Below, in pieces: positions 54,797-63,003 of a DNA stretch of 64,000 nt. Below the pieces are notes generated by a model. The model did no database searches. It had not been told where the DNA came from and saw only the letters and a list, made by a program, of their open reading frames with translations. The stretch's first letter is position 1. Every line of letters starts with the position of its first letter. The DNA lies in NCBI GenBank assembly GCA_022792335.1, contig JAAWAV010000014.1, forward strand, positions 54,652 to 118,651, read 5' to 3'. Source of the stretch: Lachnospiraceae bacterium (GTDB taxonomy: Bacteria; Bacillota; Clostridia; Lachnospirales; Lachnospiraceae). The position numbers were made by a program, and so were the translations under genes.

Positions 54797-55447
54797 ATGG
54801 AGATTCTTTTATTTGATCTGGACGGGACGCTGACCGACCCGGGGGAGGGAATTACCCGTTGTGTTCAGTATGGGATGGAGGCCCTTGGGTATCATGAGCC
54901 GGATCGGAAGAAGCTGACTCCGTTTATCGGACCGCCGTTAAAAGATATGTATATGGAAACCTGTGGTTTTTCGGAGGAAGAGGCGGCCCGGGCAGTGGAG
55001 AAATACCGGGAGCGGTTCCGGGAAAAGGGCATGTACGAAAATGAGATTTATGAGGGGATCGCAGACATGCTGGAGATGCTCAAAGTTTCCGGAAAGCGGT
55101 TGGGAGTAGCTACCTCCAAGCCGGAAGTTTTTGCAGCGCCGATTCTTGAATATTTCCAGATTGACCAGTATTTTGAGTATATTGTGGGAAGCGAACTTTC
55201 CGGAGAGCGGGTAAGAAAGGGCGACGTTATCAAGGAGGCTCTGCGGCGGTTTGGCGTGGAGGAGAAAAAGGAGAGTGTTTTAATGGTAGGAGACCGGAAG
55301 CACGACGTCCTTGGAGCAAAAGAGGCAGGGGTTTCCTGTGTCGGCGTTCTTTATGGCTATGGAGATTACGAGGAGCTTTTAACGGCCGGGGCAGACAGAG
55401 TGGTTTCCACGGTGAAGGAGTTACAAGAACTCCTGCTTGCTCTGTGA
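54797..55447 (+). CDS. HAD hydrolase, phosphoglycolate phosphatase-like
   Basis: A 216-residue HAD phosphatase with a C1 cap. Motif I is LFDLDGTLTDPGEG, motif II VATSKP, motif IV MVGDRKHDVLGAKEAG; the cap has TPFIGPPLKDMYMETCGFSEEEA. The layout matches the PGPase/5'-nucleotidase-like group and the substrate is not determined. ATG 54797 follows AAAGGAAG; an in-frame ATG at 54773 is the alternative. The stop overlaps the next start. Confidence 0.88.
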   Translation: MEILLFDLDGTLTDPGEGITRCVQYGMEALGYHEPDRKKLTPFIGPPLKDMYMETCGFSEEEAARAVEKYRERFREKGMYENEIYEGIADMLEMLKVSGKRLGVATSKPEVFAAPILEYFQIDQYFEYIVGSELSGERVRKGDVIKEALRRFGVEEKKESVLMVGDRKHDVLGAKEAGVSCVGVLYGYGDYEELLTAGADRVVSTVKELQELLLAL

Positions 55448-56448
55448 GGCCGGAAGATTCCTGTTCCGGAAAATCCTATGGATTTGGAGAGGCAGACCAT
55501 TCCGAGTGCTCTTTTTCTTCTGGAAAGCCGTACCGGTCTTTTGACGAGGAAATGAAGGCGCAATTTGGGAAAAAACTTTATCGTCTGGCTTTAAGCGGCG
55601 GTCTTGGCTGTCCAAACCGGGAAGGAAGGTTCGGAAGAGGAGGCTGTATTTTTTGCAGCGAAGGCGGATCTGGAGACTTTGCAGCGGAAAAAGAACATTC
55701 TATCACCTTACAGTTGGAAGAGGCGAAAGCCCTTGTAGCAGGAAAACTTCCCAAGCGAATGCCCTACGGCTATGTGGCTTACTTTCAGGCCTATACGGGG
55801 ACTTACGGCCCGGTATCGAAGCTGGAGTCAATGTTTACGGAGGCTATGGAGGACAAAGAGGTGGAGGTGGTTTCCATCGCCACCAGGCCGGACTGCCTTC
55901 CTGAGGAGACCGTGGACCTCCTTGCCAGGTTAAATAGGAGAAAGCCGGTGTGGGTGGAACTAGGACTTCAGACAGCGGTCTCCAGAACGGCAGAATTTAT
56001 CCGGCGGGGATATCCGCTTTCCTGTTTTACGGAGGCGAGGAAGAAGCTTTTGAAGGCGGGGATTCCAGTTATCGCCCATGTGATTTTGGGCCTTCCGGAG
56101 GAGGGGGAGGAGGAGATCCTTACGACTATCGATTATCTCAACGGACAGCATATCGAGGGAATCAAACTACAACTTTTGCATATTTTGGAGGGAACGGATC
56201 TGGCAGAGCTTTACCGATCAGGAAGGGTCCGCGCGCTTTCTTTTGAAGAGTATGAGAACCTTTTGTTTGCCGCCCTGGAGCGGCTTCAGCCAGAGACTGT
56301 GGTGCACCGGATCACCGGAGACGGACCGAAACGGCTGCTTCTCGCTCCTTCCTGGAGCGGGGACAAAAAATGGGTGTTCAACCGGCTCCATCAGGATATG
56401 AAAGAAAGGGGCAGTTACCAGGGGAAATGTTATCAGAGAACTTTTTAG
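55444..56448 (+). CDS. radical SAM protein, TIGR01212 family
   Basis: A 334-residue radical SAM protein. The cluster motif is the atypical CPNREGRFGRGGCIFC spacing typical of TIGR01212 (YtqA-like), followed by YGYVAYFQAYTGTYGPV and ILGLPEEGEEE. The function is unknown. GTG 55444 overlaps the HAD stop but has no clear ribosome site; an in-frame ATG at 55552 would cut into the conserved part, so translation is probably coupled. About 30 N-terminal residues before RSFDEEMKAQFGKKLY are unlike the family and doubtful. Confidence 0.88.
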   Translation: MRPEDSCSGKSYGFGEADHSECSFSSGKPYRSFDEEMKAQFGKKLYRLALSGGLGCPNREGRFGRGGCIFCSEGGSGDFAAEKEHSITLQLEEAKALVAGKLPKRMPYGYVAYFQAYTGTYGPVSKLESMFTEAMEDKEVEVVSIATRPDCLPEETVDLLARLNRRKPVWVELGLQTAVSRTAEFIRRGYPLSCFTEARKKLLKAGIPVIAHVILGLPEEGEEEILTTIDYLNGQHIEGIKLQLLHILEGTDLAELYRSGRVRALSFEEYENLLFAALERLQPETVVHRITGDGPKRLLLAPSWSGDKKWVFNRLHQDMKERGSYQGKCYQRTF

Positions 56449-56533
56449 ACCGAATATGACAGGGGAGCGTGTGGAGAAAATCTTTTTTCGATGATAGAAA
56501 ACAGATATTTTTCTTTATTTCTTTGCAAAATCC

Positions 56534-56541
56534 GCCGATAA
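56534..56541 (+). promoter_or_regulatory. sigma-28 (SigD/FliA)-like -10 element of the flagellin
   Basis: GCCGATAA, an exact match to the FliA/SigD -10 consensus, 66 bases before the flagellin start. The upstream -35 (TAAA type) is not clear (CTTTATTT at about the right distance). Confidence 0.6.
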
Positions 56542-56607
56542 ATATAATATAGCAAGAAATGCTTTGGGATACAGGCTGCAAATTAGAAGATTGGTGGGTG
56601 AGAGTAT

Positions 56608-57477
56608 ATGCGTGTCGCACATAATATTGCGGGAATGAATACAGCAAGAAATCAGGGGATTGTGAAGAGTAAACTGGGAAAATCTCTAGAAAAATTATCT
56701 TCTGGTTATAGAATCGTCCGGGCAGGTGATGATGCGGCTGGGTTGGCGATTTCTGAAAACATGCGTTCCCAGATTGCTGGTTTGGATCAAGCCATGCGAA
56801 ACGCAGACGACGGAATTGGTATGGTTAATACGGGAGAGGGCGCTCTTCAGGAAGTTCATGCCATGCTTCATCGTCTGGAGACTCTGGCCATTGAATCTGC
56901 CAACGGCACCTTTGACGATGTCGCAAGGGAGAACGTGGAGCTGGAGAAGAAAGAAATTATGGAAGAGATCGACCGGATCTGCGGGAGTACTTCTTTCAAT
57001 GAAAACGACTTATTTGATTTTGGTCAGCCGCCAGTTCCGATTAATCCGCCGGAACAGAGCAATTTGGTTACATTCCAGATTGGCCCGTCCGAAAATGAGA
57101 TCATGGATGTGCCGCGTTATTTTATGGGGTCCAAGGCTCTCGGACTGATGGGCAAGGATGGCATGACGGAGATGGAGCTTGGGACGCCGGAAAAGGCCAA
57201 TGAGGCGATCGAGGCGATTGCGCAGGCGGTCCAGGCTGTGACAGTGGTCCGCTCCGAGTTTGGATCTGCTCAGAATCATCTGGATCATACCCACAATAGT
57301 CTGGGTGTGACGAAAGAGAATATGCAAGAGGCAGAGAGCAGGATCCGTGATGCGAATATGCCGGATGAGGTTACGAAATTTACAGCTAACGATATTCTTT
57401 TGCAGGCCACTATGGCCATGCAGAGCCAGGCTAATGCGGTGCCTCAGAATGTACTTAGCCTTCTTCAGAATGCTTAA
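56608..57477 (+). CDS. flagellin
   Basis: A 289-residue flagellin with intact D0/D1 ends: MRVAHNIAGMNTARNQG, SLEKLSSGYRIVRAGDDAAGLAISE near the start and ANDILLQATMAMQSQANAVPQNVL at the end. The middle domain is very short (PPVPINPPEQSNL), so the filament would be thin and little decorated. No other flagellar, motility or glycosylation gene is in the window. ATG 56608 is preceded by a GGTGGGTGAGAG site. The sigma-28 element suggests a working flagellar regulon elsewhere in the genome. Confidence 0.93.
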   Translation: MRVAHNIAGMNTARNQGIVKSKLGKSLEKLSSGYRIVRAGDDAAGLAISENMRSQIAGLDQAMRNADDGIGMVNTGEGALQEVHAMLHRLETLAIESANGTFDDVARENVELEKKEIMEEIDRICGSTSFNENDLFDFGQPPVPINPPEQSNLVTFQIGPSENEIMDVPRYFMGSKALGLMGKDGMTEMELGTPEKANEAIEAIAQAVQAVTVVRSEFGSAQNHLDHTHNSLGVTKENMQEAESRIRDANMPDEVTKFTANDILLQATMAMQSQANAVPQNVLSLLQNA

Positions 57478-57624
57478 AGTAGGAGAATATTGAGGTCTAG
57501 AGTTTTGTGTTTGTATGGGGGGAGTCGGAGGAGGAAAGTCCGGCTGAAGAGGTATTTATTAGTTCGAGTAGCGAAACTCATAGATTTTTATAAACTGGTT
57601 ATTGTTTAACGGTTCATCGGGAAG

Positions 57625-57660
57625 CTGGCAGACAGAGTTAGAATAGTCTGCCAGTTTTTT
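57625..57660 (+). terminator. flagellin terminator
   Basis: A perfect nine-bp stem CTGGCAGAC (57625-57633) / GTCTGCCAG (57646-57654) followed by TTTTTT. It ends a 3' UTR of about 150 bases rich in GGA. Confidence 0.85.
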
Positions 57661-57726
57661 GTACATGGGAGCAGAAGGATATATTTCCACCTGTGCGGTT
57701 GGAAAACTTTAAGGAGGAATCAGGAT

Positions 57727-58362
57727 ATGACGCCGAGAGAATTATTCCATGAAAAAAGGGGAAACACCGTAGTGAAGCATTTGCAGGAAAGGGGGTTTGA
57801 GGCCTGTTACTGTAAAACCGGGGAGGAAGCAAAGAAGAAAGCGCTGGAATGGATGGAAGAAGGGGCTTCTGTCGCCTGGGGCGGTTCCATGACTATCCAG
57901 GAGATTGGCCTGACAAAAGCTGTTCGTGAAGGAAACTACAGAGCCATTGATCGGGAACAGGCTGTGACGGCTGAGGAGAAACAGAAGGCCGCCATGGATG
58001 CCCTCTCGGCAGACTATTTTCTGACCAGCGCCAATGGCATCAGCGAGGACGGCCAGCTTGTGAATGTGGATGGAAACGGAAACCGGGTGGCAGCCATCGT
58101 ATTTGGGCCGAAACATGTAATTGTGGTAGCAGGAATGAACAAAGTAGTAAAGACAGCCCAGGACGCCATGGTACGGGCCAGGACAGTAGCGGCTCCTTTT
58201 AACCAGCAAAGATTCCTGAAACATACGCCCTGTGCCACCACGGGAGTCTGTAGTGACTGTAAATCGTCGGAATGCATCTGCAACCAGCTTCTAACCACCA
58301 GAAACTGCCGTCCAGCCGGCCGGATTCAGGTGATACTAGTGGGAGAAGAGCTCGGCTATTAA
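57727..58362 (+). CDS. LUD-domain (lactate utilisation-like) protein
   Basis: A 211-residue protein of the LUD/DUF162 family: GASVAWGGSMTIQEIGLTKAV and SADYFLTSANGISEDGQLVNVDGNGNRV, then CVFGP-like AAIVFGPKHVIVVAGMNKVV. The C-terminus has cysteines (CATTGVCSDCKSSECICNQ). It resembles the LutC-type subunit of L-lactate oxidation in other bacteria, but no lutA/lutB partners are here, so a role in lactate use is only a family inference. ATG 57727 follows TTAAGGAGG. Its stop overlaps the convergent EIIC stop by four bases. Confidence 0.85.
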   Translation: MTPRELFHEKRGNTVVKHLQERGFEACYCKTGEEAKKKALEWMEEGASVAWGGSMTIQEIGLTKAVREGNYRAIDREQAVTAEEKQKAAMDALSADYFLTSANGISEDGQLVNVDGNGNRVAAIVFGPKHVIVVAGMNKVVKTAQDAMVRARTVAAPFNQQRFLKHTPCATTGVCSDCKSSECICNQLLTTRNCRPAGRIQVILVGEELGY

Positions 58363-59489
58363 GCCTTACTGCTGCCAGAAGCCTGATCTGCCTCGTCTGA
58401 GTCCAGCCGGCCGCCAAAGAAGAGGGTGAGCAGGAAGGAGGAGACAAAGGCAATGGAGGCGGCGATCATGGCTTTGGCAAAATTCCCCGGTTCATCCCCA
58501 CTTGCGAACATCAGACAGGAGGGAATGGCCGGAAAGGCATATACATAGCAGTGGATGCCAACGATGCCCTGATACAGTCCGGCGACGATACAGCCCAAGA
58601 TTGCAGTAATCAGAGGCTTTTTGTAGCGAAGGCAGAGTCCGTAGGCAACCGGTTCTGTGACTCCTGCAAAAAAAACGGTAAGGCCGCTGCTCAGGGCTGT
58701 CTTTTTCAGAGACAGAGTTTTTGCTTTGAGGAAAACAGCCAGGGAGACACCAGTCATGGAAAGGGCCAAAATGAAGTACCCGACCATGATGCCACTGTCA
58801 AGTCCGGTGCTTCCAAGCTGGCTGATGGCGGTCGCCACGAATACCCAGTGAGTTCCGGTGATGACCTGGAGGGGAGTCGTGGCGGCAAATACGGTCCAGG
58901 CAAGCCAGGAGGCATGGAGCTGAAGCCAGGAAATGGCGCCGGACAACGCGTTTCCAATGAGGGTTCCCAGGGGACCGATGGCCAAAAGACCCACCAGGGA
59001 AGAAAGGAGCAGGATGACGAGAGGGGACAGTACGTCGTCTACGACCTTCGGCATCCATCTATGTACCAGTTTCTCAATCCAAACCATGGCGGCAATGAGA
59101 AGAATTACAGGGATAGTACTATAGGCGTAAGTGGCCTTGATAAGCGGAATCCCGAGAAAAGACAAAGCTTGCGGGCTGTTTGCCAGTTCCACAAAAGAAG
59201 GGCTCATCAGAGCGCCCACAGCTCCGATGGCCAAGATGGTATTGACGTGGAAATGAACAGAGGCCGTATAGGCCAGAAAAAAGGGCAGGAAATAAAGAGG
59301 CGCATCTCCGATAAAGGAGAGTACGGCTTCTGTGGAGGAGCCTTCCAAAAGAATCCCTGTCATGGTAAAAATGACGACAAGAAGCTTGACCAGGCCGCCT
59401 GCAATGACGATTGGAATGATCGGAGCCATACAACTTGAAATGTGATCAATAAGAATGGTCAGGATATTTTTTTTTGTCTGTGGTTCCAT
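58359..59489 (-). CDS. PTS EIIC-like membrane protein, orphan
   Basis: A 376-residue membrane protein of the glucose/glucoside-type PTS EIIC family, with about ten helices. Marks: SSCMAPIIPIVIAGGLVKLL, SVHFHVNTILAIGAVGALMSP, GTHWVFVATAISQLG and the substrate loop GVTEPVAYGL with the glutamate that binds sugar. EIIB and EIIA domains are missing and no EIIB, EIIA or HPr gene is near, so it may use shared components or be a non-PTS transporter. ATG 59489 has GGAGG nine bases upstream; an in-frame ATG at 59504 is less likely. Its stop is convergent and overlapping with the LUD gene. Confidence 0.85.
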   Translation of the reverse strand: MEPQTKKNILTILIDHISSCMAPIIPIVIAGGLVKLLVVIFTMTGILLEGSSTEAVLSFIGDAPLYFLPFFLAYTASVHFHVNTILAIGAVGALMSPSFVELANSPQALSFLGIPLIKATYAYSTIPVILLIAAMVWIEKLVHRWMPKVVDDVLSPLVILLLSSLVGLLAIGPLGTLIGNALSGAISWLQLHASWLAWTVFAATTPLQVITGTHWVFVATAISQLGSTGLDSGIMVGYFILALSMTGVSLAVFLKAKTLSLKKTALSSGLTVFFAGVTEPVAYGLCLRYKKPLITAILGCIVAGLYQGIVGIHCYVYAFPAIPSCLMFASGDEPGNFAKAMIAASIAFVSSFLLTLFFGGRLDSDEADQASGSSKA

Positions 59490-59530
59490 AGGTCTGTCCT
59501 CCATGGAGATTTTTCTGAAAAACCAAAGAG

Positions 59531-59559
59531 ATTATAGCATTGTTTCATGGGAGGTGCAA
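59531..59559 (-). promoter_or_regulatory. promoter of the EIIC gene
   Basis: On the minus strand TTGCAC, 17-base spacer, TATAAT (+ strand 59531-59536). The -35 box coincides with the ribosome site of the nitrilase gene on the other strand. Confidence 0.65.
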
Positions 59560-59566
59560 GGAGAAT

Positions 59567-60358
59567 ATGAAGATTTCTGTGATTCAGATGAGAGTACGGA
59601 GAACAAAAGAAGAGAGTATCCGGGAAGTAGCGCGTAAAGGAAGGAAGGCAACGCGTTTGGGAGCGGATGTTGTCGTGCTCCCGGAAATGTTTTCCTGTCC
59701 TTATGAGACTTCTAATTTTCCTGTTTATGCAGAAGGGGCAGACGGCGAGACGGTGAAGCGTCTTTCAGAAATTGCCGGAGAAAATAGGATCTATCTGATA
59801 GGGGGTAGCATTCCGGAACGAGACGAGAATGGAAACCTCTACAATACGTCTTTTGTATTTGACCGGGAGGGAAAGCTTTTGACCAGGCATCGGAAGGTAC
59901 ATCTTTTTGACATTGCCATTCAAGGCGGACAGTCTTTCAAAGAATCAGATACCTTAAGTCCTGGATCGTCTGCTACTGTCTTTCCCACAGAATTTGGCCC
60001 CATGGGGCTTTGTATCTGTTTTGACATCCGGTTTCCGGAATTGTTTCGGGAGATGGAAGAGAGAGGGGCCTTGGCAGTTTTTTGTCCGGCCGCCTTTAAC
60101 CGGACGACCGGACCGAGACACTGGGAGTTGTTATTCAGAGCCAGAGCCGTGGATTATCAGCTTTTTACAATTGGAGCGGCTCCTGCTGCCGACGAGGGCG
60201 CTCCGTATATTTCCTATGGCCATTCCATTATAGTATCTCCCTGGGGAGAAGTGCTTTCTCAGGCAGGGGAGGAGGAATGCATCCTTATGAAAGACCTGGA
60301 TTTTTCCGAAGTGGAAGCTGTAAGGAGGCAGATTCCGCTCAGTCCTCCAGTTTGGTGA
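59567..60358 (+). CDS. carbon-nitrogen hydrolase, omega-amidase type
   Basis: A 263-residue nitrilase-superfamily enzyme. The catalytic triad is Glu in VVLPEMFSCPYE, Lys in RKVHLFDIAI and Cys in CICFDIRFPEL. The length and block NTSFVFDREGKLL fit the Nit2/omega-amidase (YafV) group that hydrolyses 2-oxoglutaramate and 2-oxosuccinamate as damage repair after transamination. ATG 59567 has GGAGGTG ten bases upstream. The 3' end overlaps the convergent rqcH stop by 20 bases. Confidence 0.88.
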   Translation: MKISVIQMRVRRTKEESIREVARKGRKATRLGADVVVLPEMFSCPYETSNFPVYAEGADGETVKRLSEIAGENRIYLIGGSIPERDENGNLYNTSFVFDREGKLLTRHRKVHLFDIAIQGGQSFKESDTLSPGSSATVFPTEFGPMGLCICFDIRFPELFREMEERGALAVFCPAAFNRTTGPRHWELLFRARAVDYQLFTIGAAPAADEGAPYISYGHSIIVSPWGEVLSQAGEEECILMKDLDFSEVEAVRRQIPLSPPVW

Positions 60359-62090
60359 GTCCTGAAAGAGAAGGAGAGGCCACCATAGAATAATTGGTGT
60401 GGTAGATGACAAATCCGGGTCTGGCTCCATTTACCTTTTTTACCTGCTTTTTTTCCACATAATCAATCTCTACCTTGTCGTTGCTCTGCCCCTTGGAATA
60501 GTAGGCGGCCAGTCCAGCCGCTTCTTCAAAGAGCCGGTCCGGGAGGCTTTCTTTGGATTTTCCTTCTGTCTTTACAATGACATGGGAGCCGGGGATACCT
60601 TTGGCATGAAACCACAGGTCATTGCCTGAAGCCAGATGGAATGTCAGTTCCTCATTTTGCAGATTGTTTTTTCCCACATAGAGGTGATAGCCGTCGGAAG
60701 ATAAAAAATGCAGCGGGACACTGGTGATTTTCGTCCGTTTCTCCTTCGGCCCCCGCTTCTTCACAAAACCGGCTTCCCGCAGTTCTTCCCTTATCTGTAT
60801 CAGATCGGCTTCTTCTACGGCGATATCCAGCGCAGAGGAGACGGAATCCAGATAGTCAATCTCCTCTTTGGTCTCCCGGATGAGTTCCGTCAAAGCCTCA
60901 AAAGTCCGCTTCAGTTTCCCATAACGATCGAAATATTTTTTTGCATTCTCTTGGGGCGTCATCGTATTATCCAGAGGAATGGTTACAGTTTCATTTGTGT
61001 AATAATTGAGGGCTGTAAGAGTTTTCTCGCCTGGTTCCAGGCCATATCCATAGGTATTGATCAATTCTCCGTATATGCGGAACTTGTCCCGTTTTTCCGT
61101 ATCCTTTAACTGTCTGGCCTGCAGGTCGTATTTTTTCCGGTTCCGTTCCAGGGCTGTCTGGACCATGTGGCGAAGCTCCGCTGATTTTTGCCGGATACGG
61201 ACGATGGCTTCTCTGGAGGCGTAGTAGGTTTCCAGAACTTCGCTGATGGAGGGAAAATCCTGCCGCTCATAAGCATCCAGATGAGAGAGAGGGAGAGCAG
61301 AAAATTCAAAGGGGATCTGCCTGTCATAAAAAATACAGGGAGTGAATGCCCCTTTTTCGACATCCTCCATCCTCCTGCGGAACGTTCCGGACAGGTGAAT
61401 CCGCTCCGGTTCCGTAAGCTCCACGAAGGAGACGCGGCTATCCAGAGAGGAGAGATGACAGATCTCCTCTGCCATCACAGGGCTTAATCCTGTGAAACTG
61501 GTATAGAGGGCCTTGGAAAGCGTCGTGGGTTTCTCGGCAAGGACTGAAAAAAATTCTTCTTCTGTCACTGTCAGAGGATTTTTTTTCTGCATGGTATCCG
61601 GGATGAAATAGGGGCGCCCCGGTAGGACTTCCCGGACGGAACTGACAGAAAGGGGAATGTGTTTAATACTATCAATGATAGTGTCGTTTTCATCACAAAA
61701 AATCAGGTTGCTGTGTTTCCCCATAAATTCTCCGATCAGTTTCTTCCGGCAGATATCTCCCATCTCGTTTAGATGCTCAATCTCCAGGATCAGGATACGT
61801 TCTAACCCGGGCTGAGAGACGGAAAGAATGCGTCCGCCTCCGATGTGCTTTCTGAGCAACATGCAAAATCCCGGCGCCGTCATGGGGTTTGGTTTCGACT
61901 GTTCCGTAAAATATACCAGCGGAAGGCTGGCTCCCGCCGAGAGGAAGAGTTTCCAGGCGTCCTTCTGATTTTTTATGGTGAGCATCAAAGCGTCGGACTC
62001 CGGTTGGGCGATCTTGGTGATCCGTCCTCCGGCGATGCGTTCTTTTATTTCTTTTGCCATGCAGGCGATTGCAATTCCGTCAAGAGCCAC
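60339..62090 (-). CDS. rqcH: RqcH/NFACT family ribosome quality control protein
   Basis: A 583-residue protein with NFACT-N (residues 1-190, start ALDGIAIACMAKEIKERIAGGRITKI), helix-hairpin-helix, coiled coil and NFACT-R (about 460-570, LYVGKNNLQNEELTF and DLWFHAKGIPGSHVI). It rescues stalled 50S subunits by adding alanine tails without mRNA; older names are FbpA or fibronectin-binding protein. The start GTG 62090 has AGGAGG nine bases upstream. A good promoter is just upstream, and the 3' end overlaps the nitrilase gene. Confidence 0.95.
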   Translation of the reverse strand: MALDGIAIACMAKEIKERIAGGRITKIAQPESDALMLTIKNQKDAWKLFLSAGASLPLVYFTEQSKPNPMTAPGFCMLLRKHIGGGRILSVSQPGLERILILEIEHLNEMGDICRKKLIGEFMGKHSNLIFCDENDTIIDSIKHIPLSVSSVREVLPGRPYFIPDTMQKKNPLTVTEEEFFSVLAEKPTTLSKALYTSFTGLSPVMAEEICHLSSLDSRVSFVELTEPERIHLSGTFRRRMEDVEKGAFTPCIFYDRQIPFEFSALPLSHLDAYERQDFPSISEVLETYYASREAIVRIRQKSAELRHMVQTALERNRKKYDLQARQLKDTEKRDKFRIYGELINTYGYGLEPGEKTLTALNYYTNETVTIPLDNTMTPQENAKKYFDRYGKLKRTFEALTELIRETKEEIDYLDSVSSALDIAVEEADLIQIREELREAGFVKKRGPKEKRTKITSVPLHFLSSDGYHLYVGKNNLQNEELTFHLASGNDLWFHAKGIPGSHVIVKTEGKSKESLPDRLFEEAAGLAAYYSKGQSNDKVEIDYVEKKQVKKVNGARPGFVIYHTNYSMVASPSLSGLTKLED

Positions 62091-62114
62091 GTTTTATTCC
62101 TCCTAAATGTTTTA

Positions 62115-62143
62115 ATAGTAGCATAAAATTCTGCCTTTTACAA
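62115..62143 (-). promoter_or_regulatory. rqcH promoter
   Basis: On the minus strand TTGTAA, 17-base spacer, TACTAT (+ strand 62115-62120), 25 bases before the start. Confidence 0.65.
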
Positions 62144-62181
62144 TGAAAAATAAACATCTATGGGTTTGATGGTATTGCAAA

Positions 62182-62221
62182 GGCCGCCCTCCTTTTCAGC
62201 TTCTGAAAAGCATGGGTGGCC
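62182..62221 (-). terminator. hairpin after the flavodoxin lipoprotein gene
   Basis: CTTTTCAG/CTGAAAAG inner stem with an outer GGCCGCCC/GGGTGGCC stem and a small internal loop, followed on the minus strand by a short TTT. A weak terminator. Confidence 0.45.
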
Positions 62222-62286
62222 ACCTGCCGCCTCCTATGCAGTTTTTCTTTCGCATCTTCCAGAGTAAAATAAAAAGGAAATAGAAC

Positions 62287-62973
62287 TCATATACTTTTAA
62301 GCCACTCCTCGATTGCCTCTCTTGACGTTCCAGCTTCAAATCTTTTTCCTTCCTTCCATTCTGTGGAATCCGAACATAAATCGTGTAAATGATCCGCGCT
62401 GGAACCGATACTGCTGCTGTGAGAGGTACAGAAAGGAACGATTGTTTTTCCGGAGAAATCGTAACTCTCTAAAAAGGTACTGATGATTCGAGGAGCCTGC
62501 CCATGCCAGATAGGATAGCCAAGTATGATGGTATCATATCTTTCCATATTCTTCACACCACGGGAAATCACAGGACGTGCGGAAGAATCGTTTTGCTCCT
62601 GATCTGCCCGGCCATTGGTATAATATGCCAAATCTTCCTCAGTATAAGGGATTTCCGGTACTATCTCATAAAGATCGGCGTTTAGAATTTCCGCCGCATA
62701 TTCTGCCAGCGGCTTTGTTGTCCCAGTAGCAGAAAAATACACCACTAAGGTTTTGGTTTCCATATCAGACTCCTGTTCCGGTTCTGAAACTACTTCTGAC
62801 GATTTCTGATTTTCTGTTCCAGAACCTTCTTGATCCTCATTGATAGCTTGCTCTGTCTGTCCATTTGTTTGCAACAGAGTGCTTTTCGTTTCATTTCCGG
62901 CTTTCTTGTTTCCACATCCGGCCATGATAAAAAGTATCAGAAATGAAAGTATGATACAAATCTTATTTTTCAT
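62287..62973 (-). CDS. flavodoxin-like lipoprotein
   Basis: A 228-residue protein with a lipoprotein signal (MKNKICIILSFLILFIMAGC; lipidated Cys near 20), a Ser/Glu/Gln-rich linker to about residue 70, and a flavodoxin domain: TLVVYFSATGTTKPLAEYAAEI (FMN phosphate loop), then DTIILGYPIWHGQAPRI and FCTSHSSSIGSS. It should carry FMN outside the membrane, a feature of the flavodoxin_4 group in gut Clostridia. Electron partners are unknown. ATG 62973. The FMN reductase gene and the aldo/keto reductase gene lie upstream on the same strand. Confidence 0.88.
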   Translation of the reverse strand: MKNKICIILSFLILFIMAGCGNKKAGNETKSTLLQTNGQTEQAINEDQEGSGTENQKSSEVVSEPEQESDMETKTLVVYFSATGTTKPLAEYAAEILNADLYEIVPEIPYTEEDLAYYTNGRADQEQNDSSARPVISRGVKNMERYDTIILGYPIWHGQAPRIISTFLESYDFSGKTIVPFCTSHSSSIGSSADHLHDLCSDSTEWKEGKRFEAGTSREAIEEWLKSI

Positions 62974-63003
62974 CTTATTGCCCGCCTTTTTTCCAGAGAT
63001 TCC

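Noticed and set aside
57517..57545. Stretch resembling the start of RNase P RNA (GAGGAAAGTCCGG)
   Set aside because: Only about 140 bases remain before the terminator, and the 3' conserved regions of RNase P RNA are missing.
58551..59438. 295-codon open frame on the plus strand opposite the EIIC gene
   Set aside because: Low-complexity, charged translation without recognisable domains, no ribosome site; the minus-strand frame is a clear EIIC with promoter.
62158..62286. 42-codon in-frame extension after the TGA of the flavodoxin lipoprotein, encoding a basic peptide
   Set aside because: An open run of this length occurs by chance fairly often; the protein ends normally for a flavodoxin, and a hairpin lies within the run.
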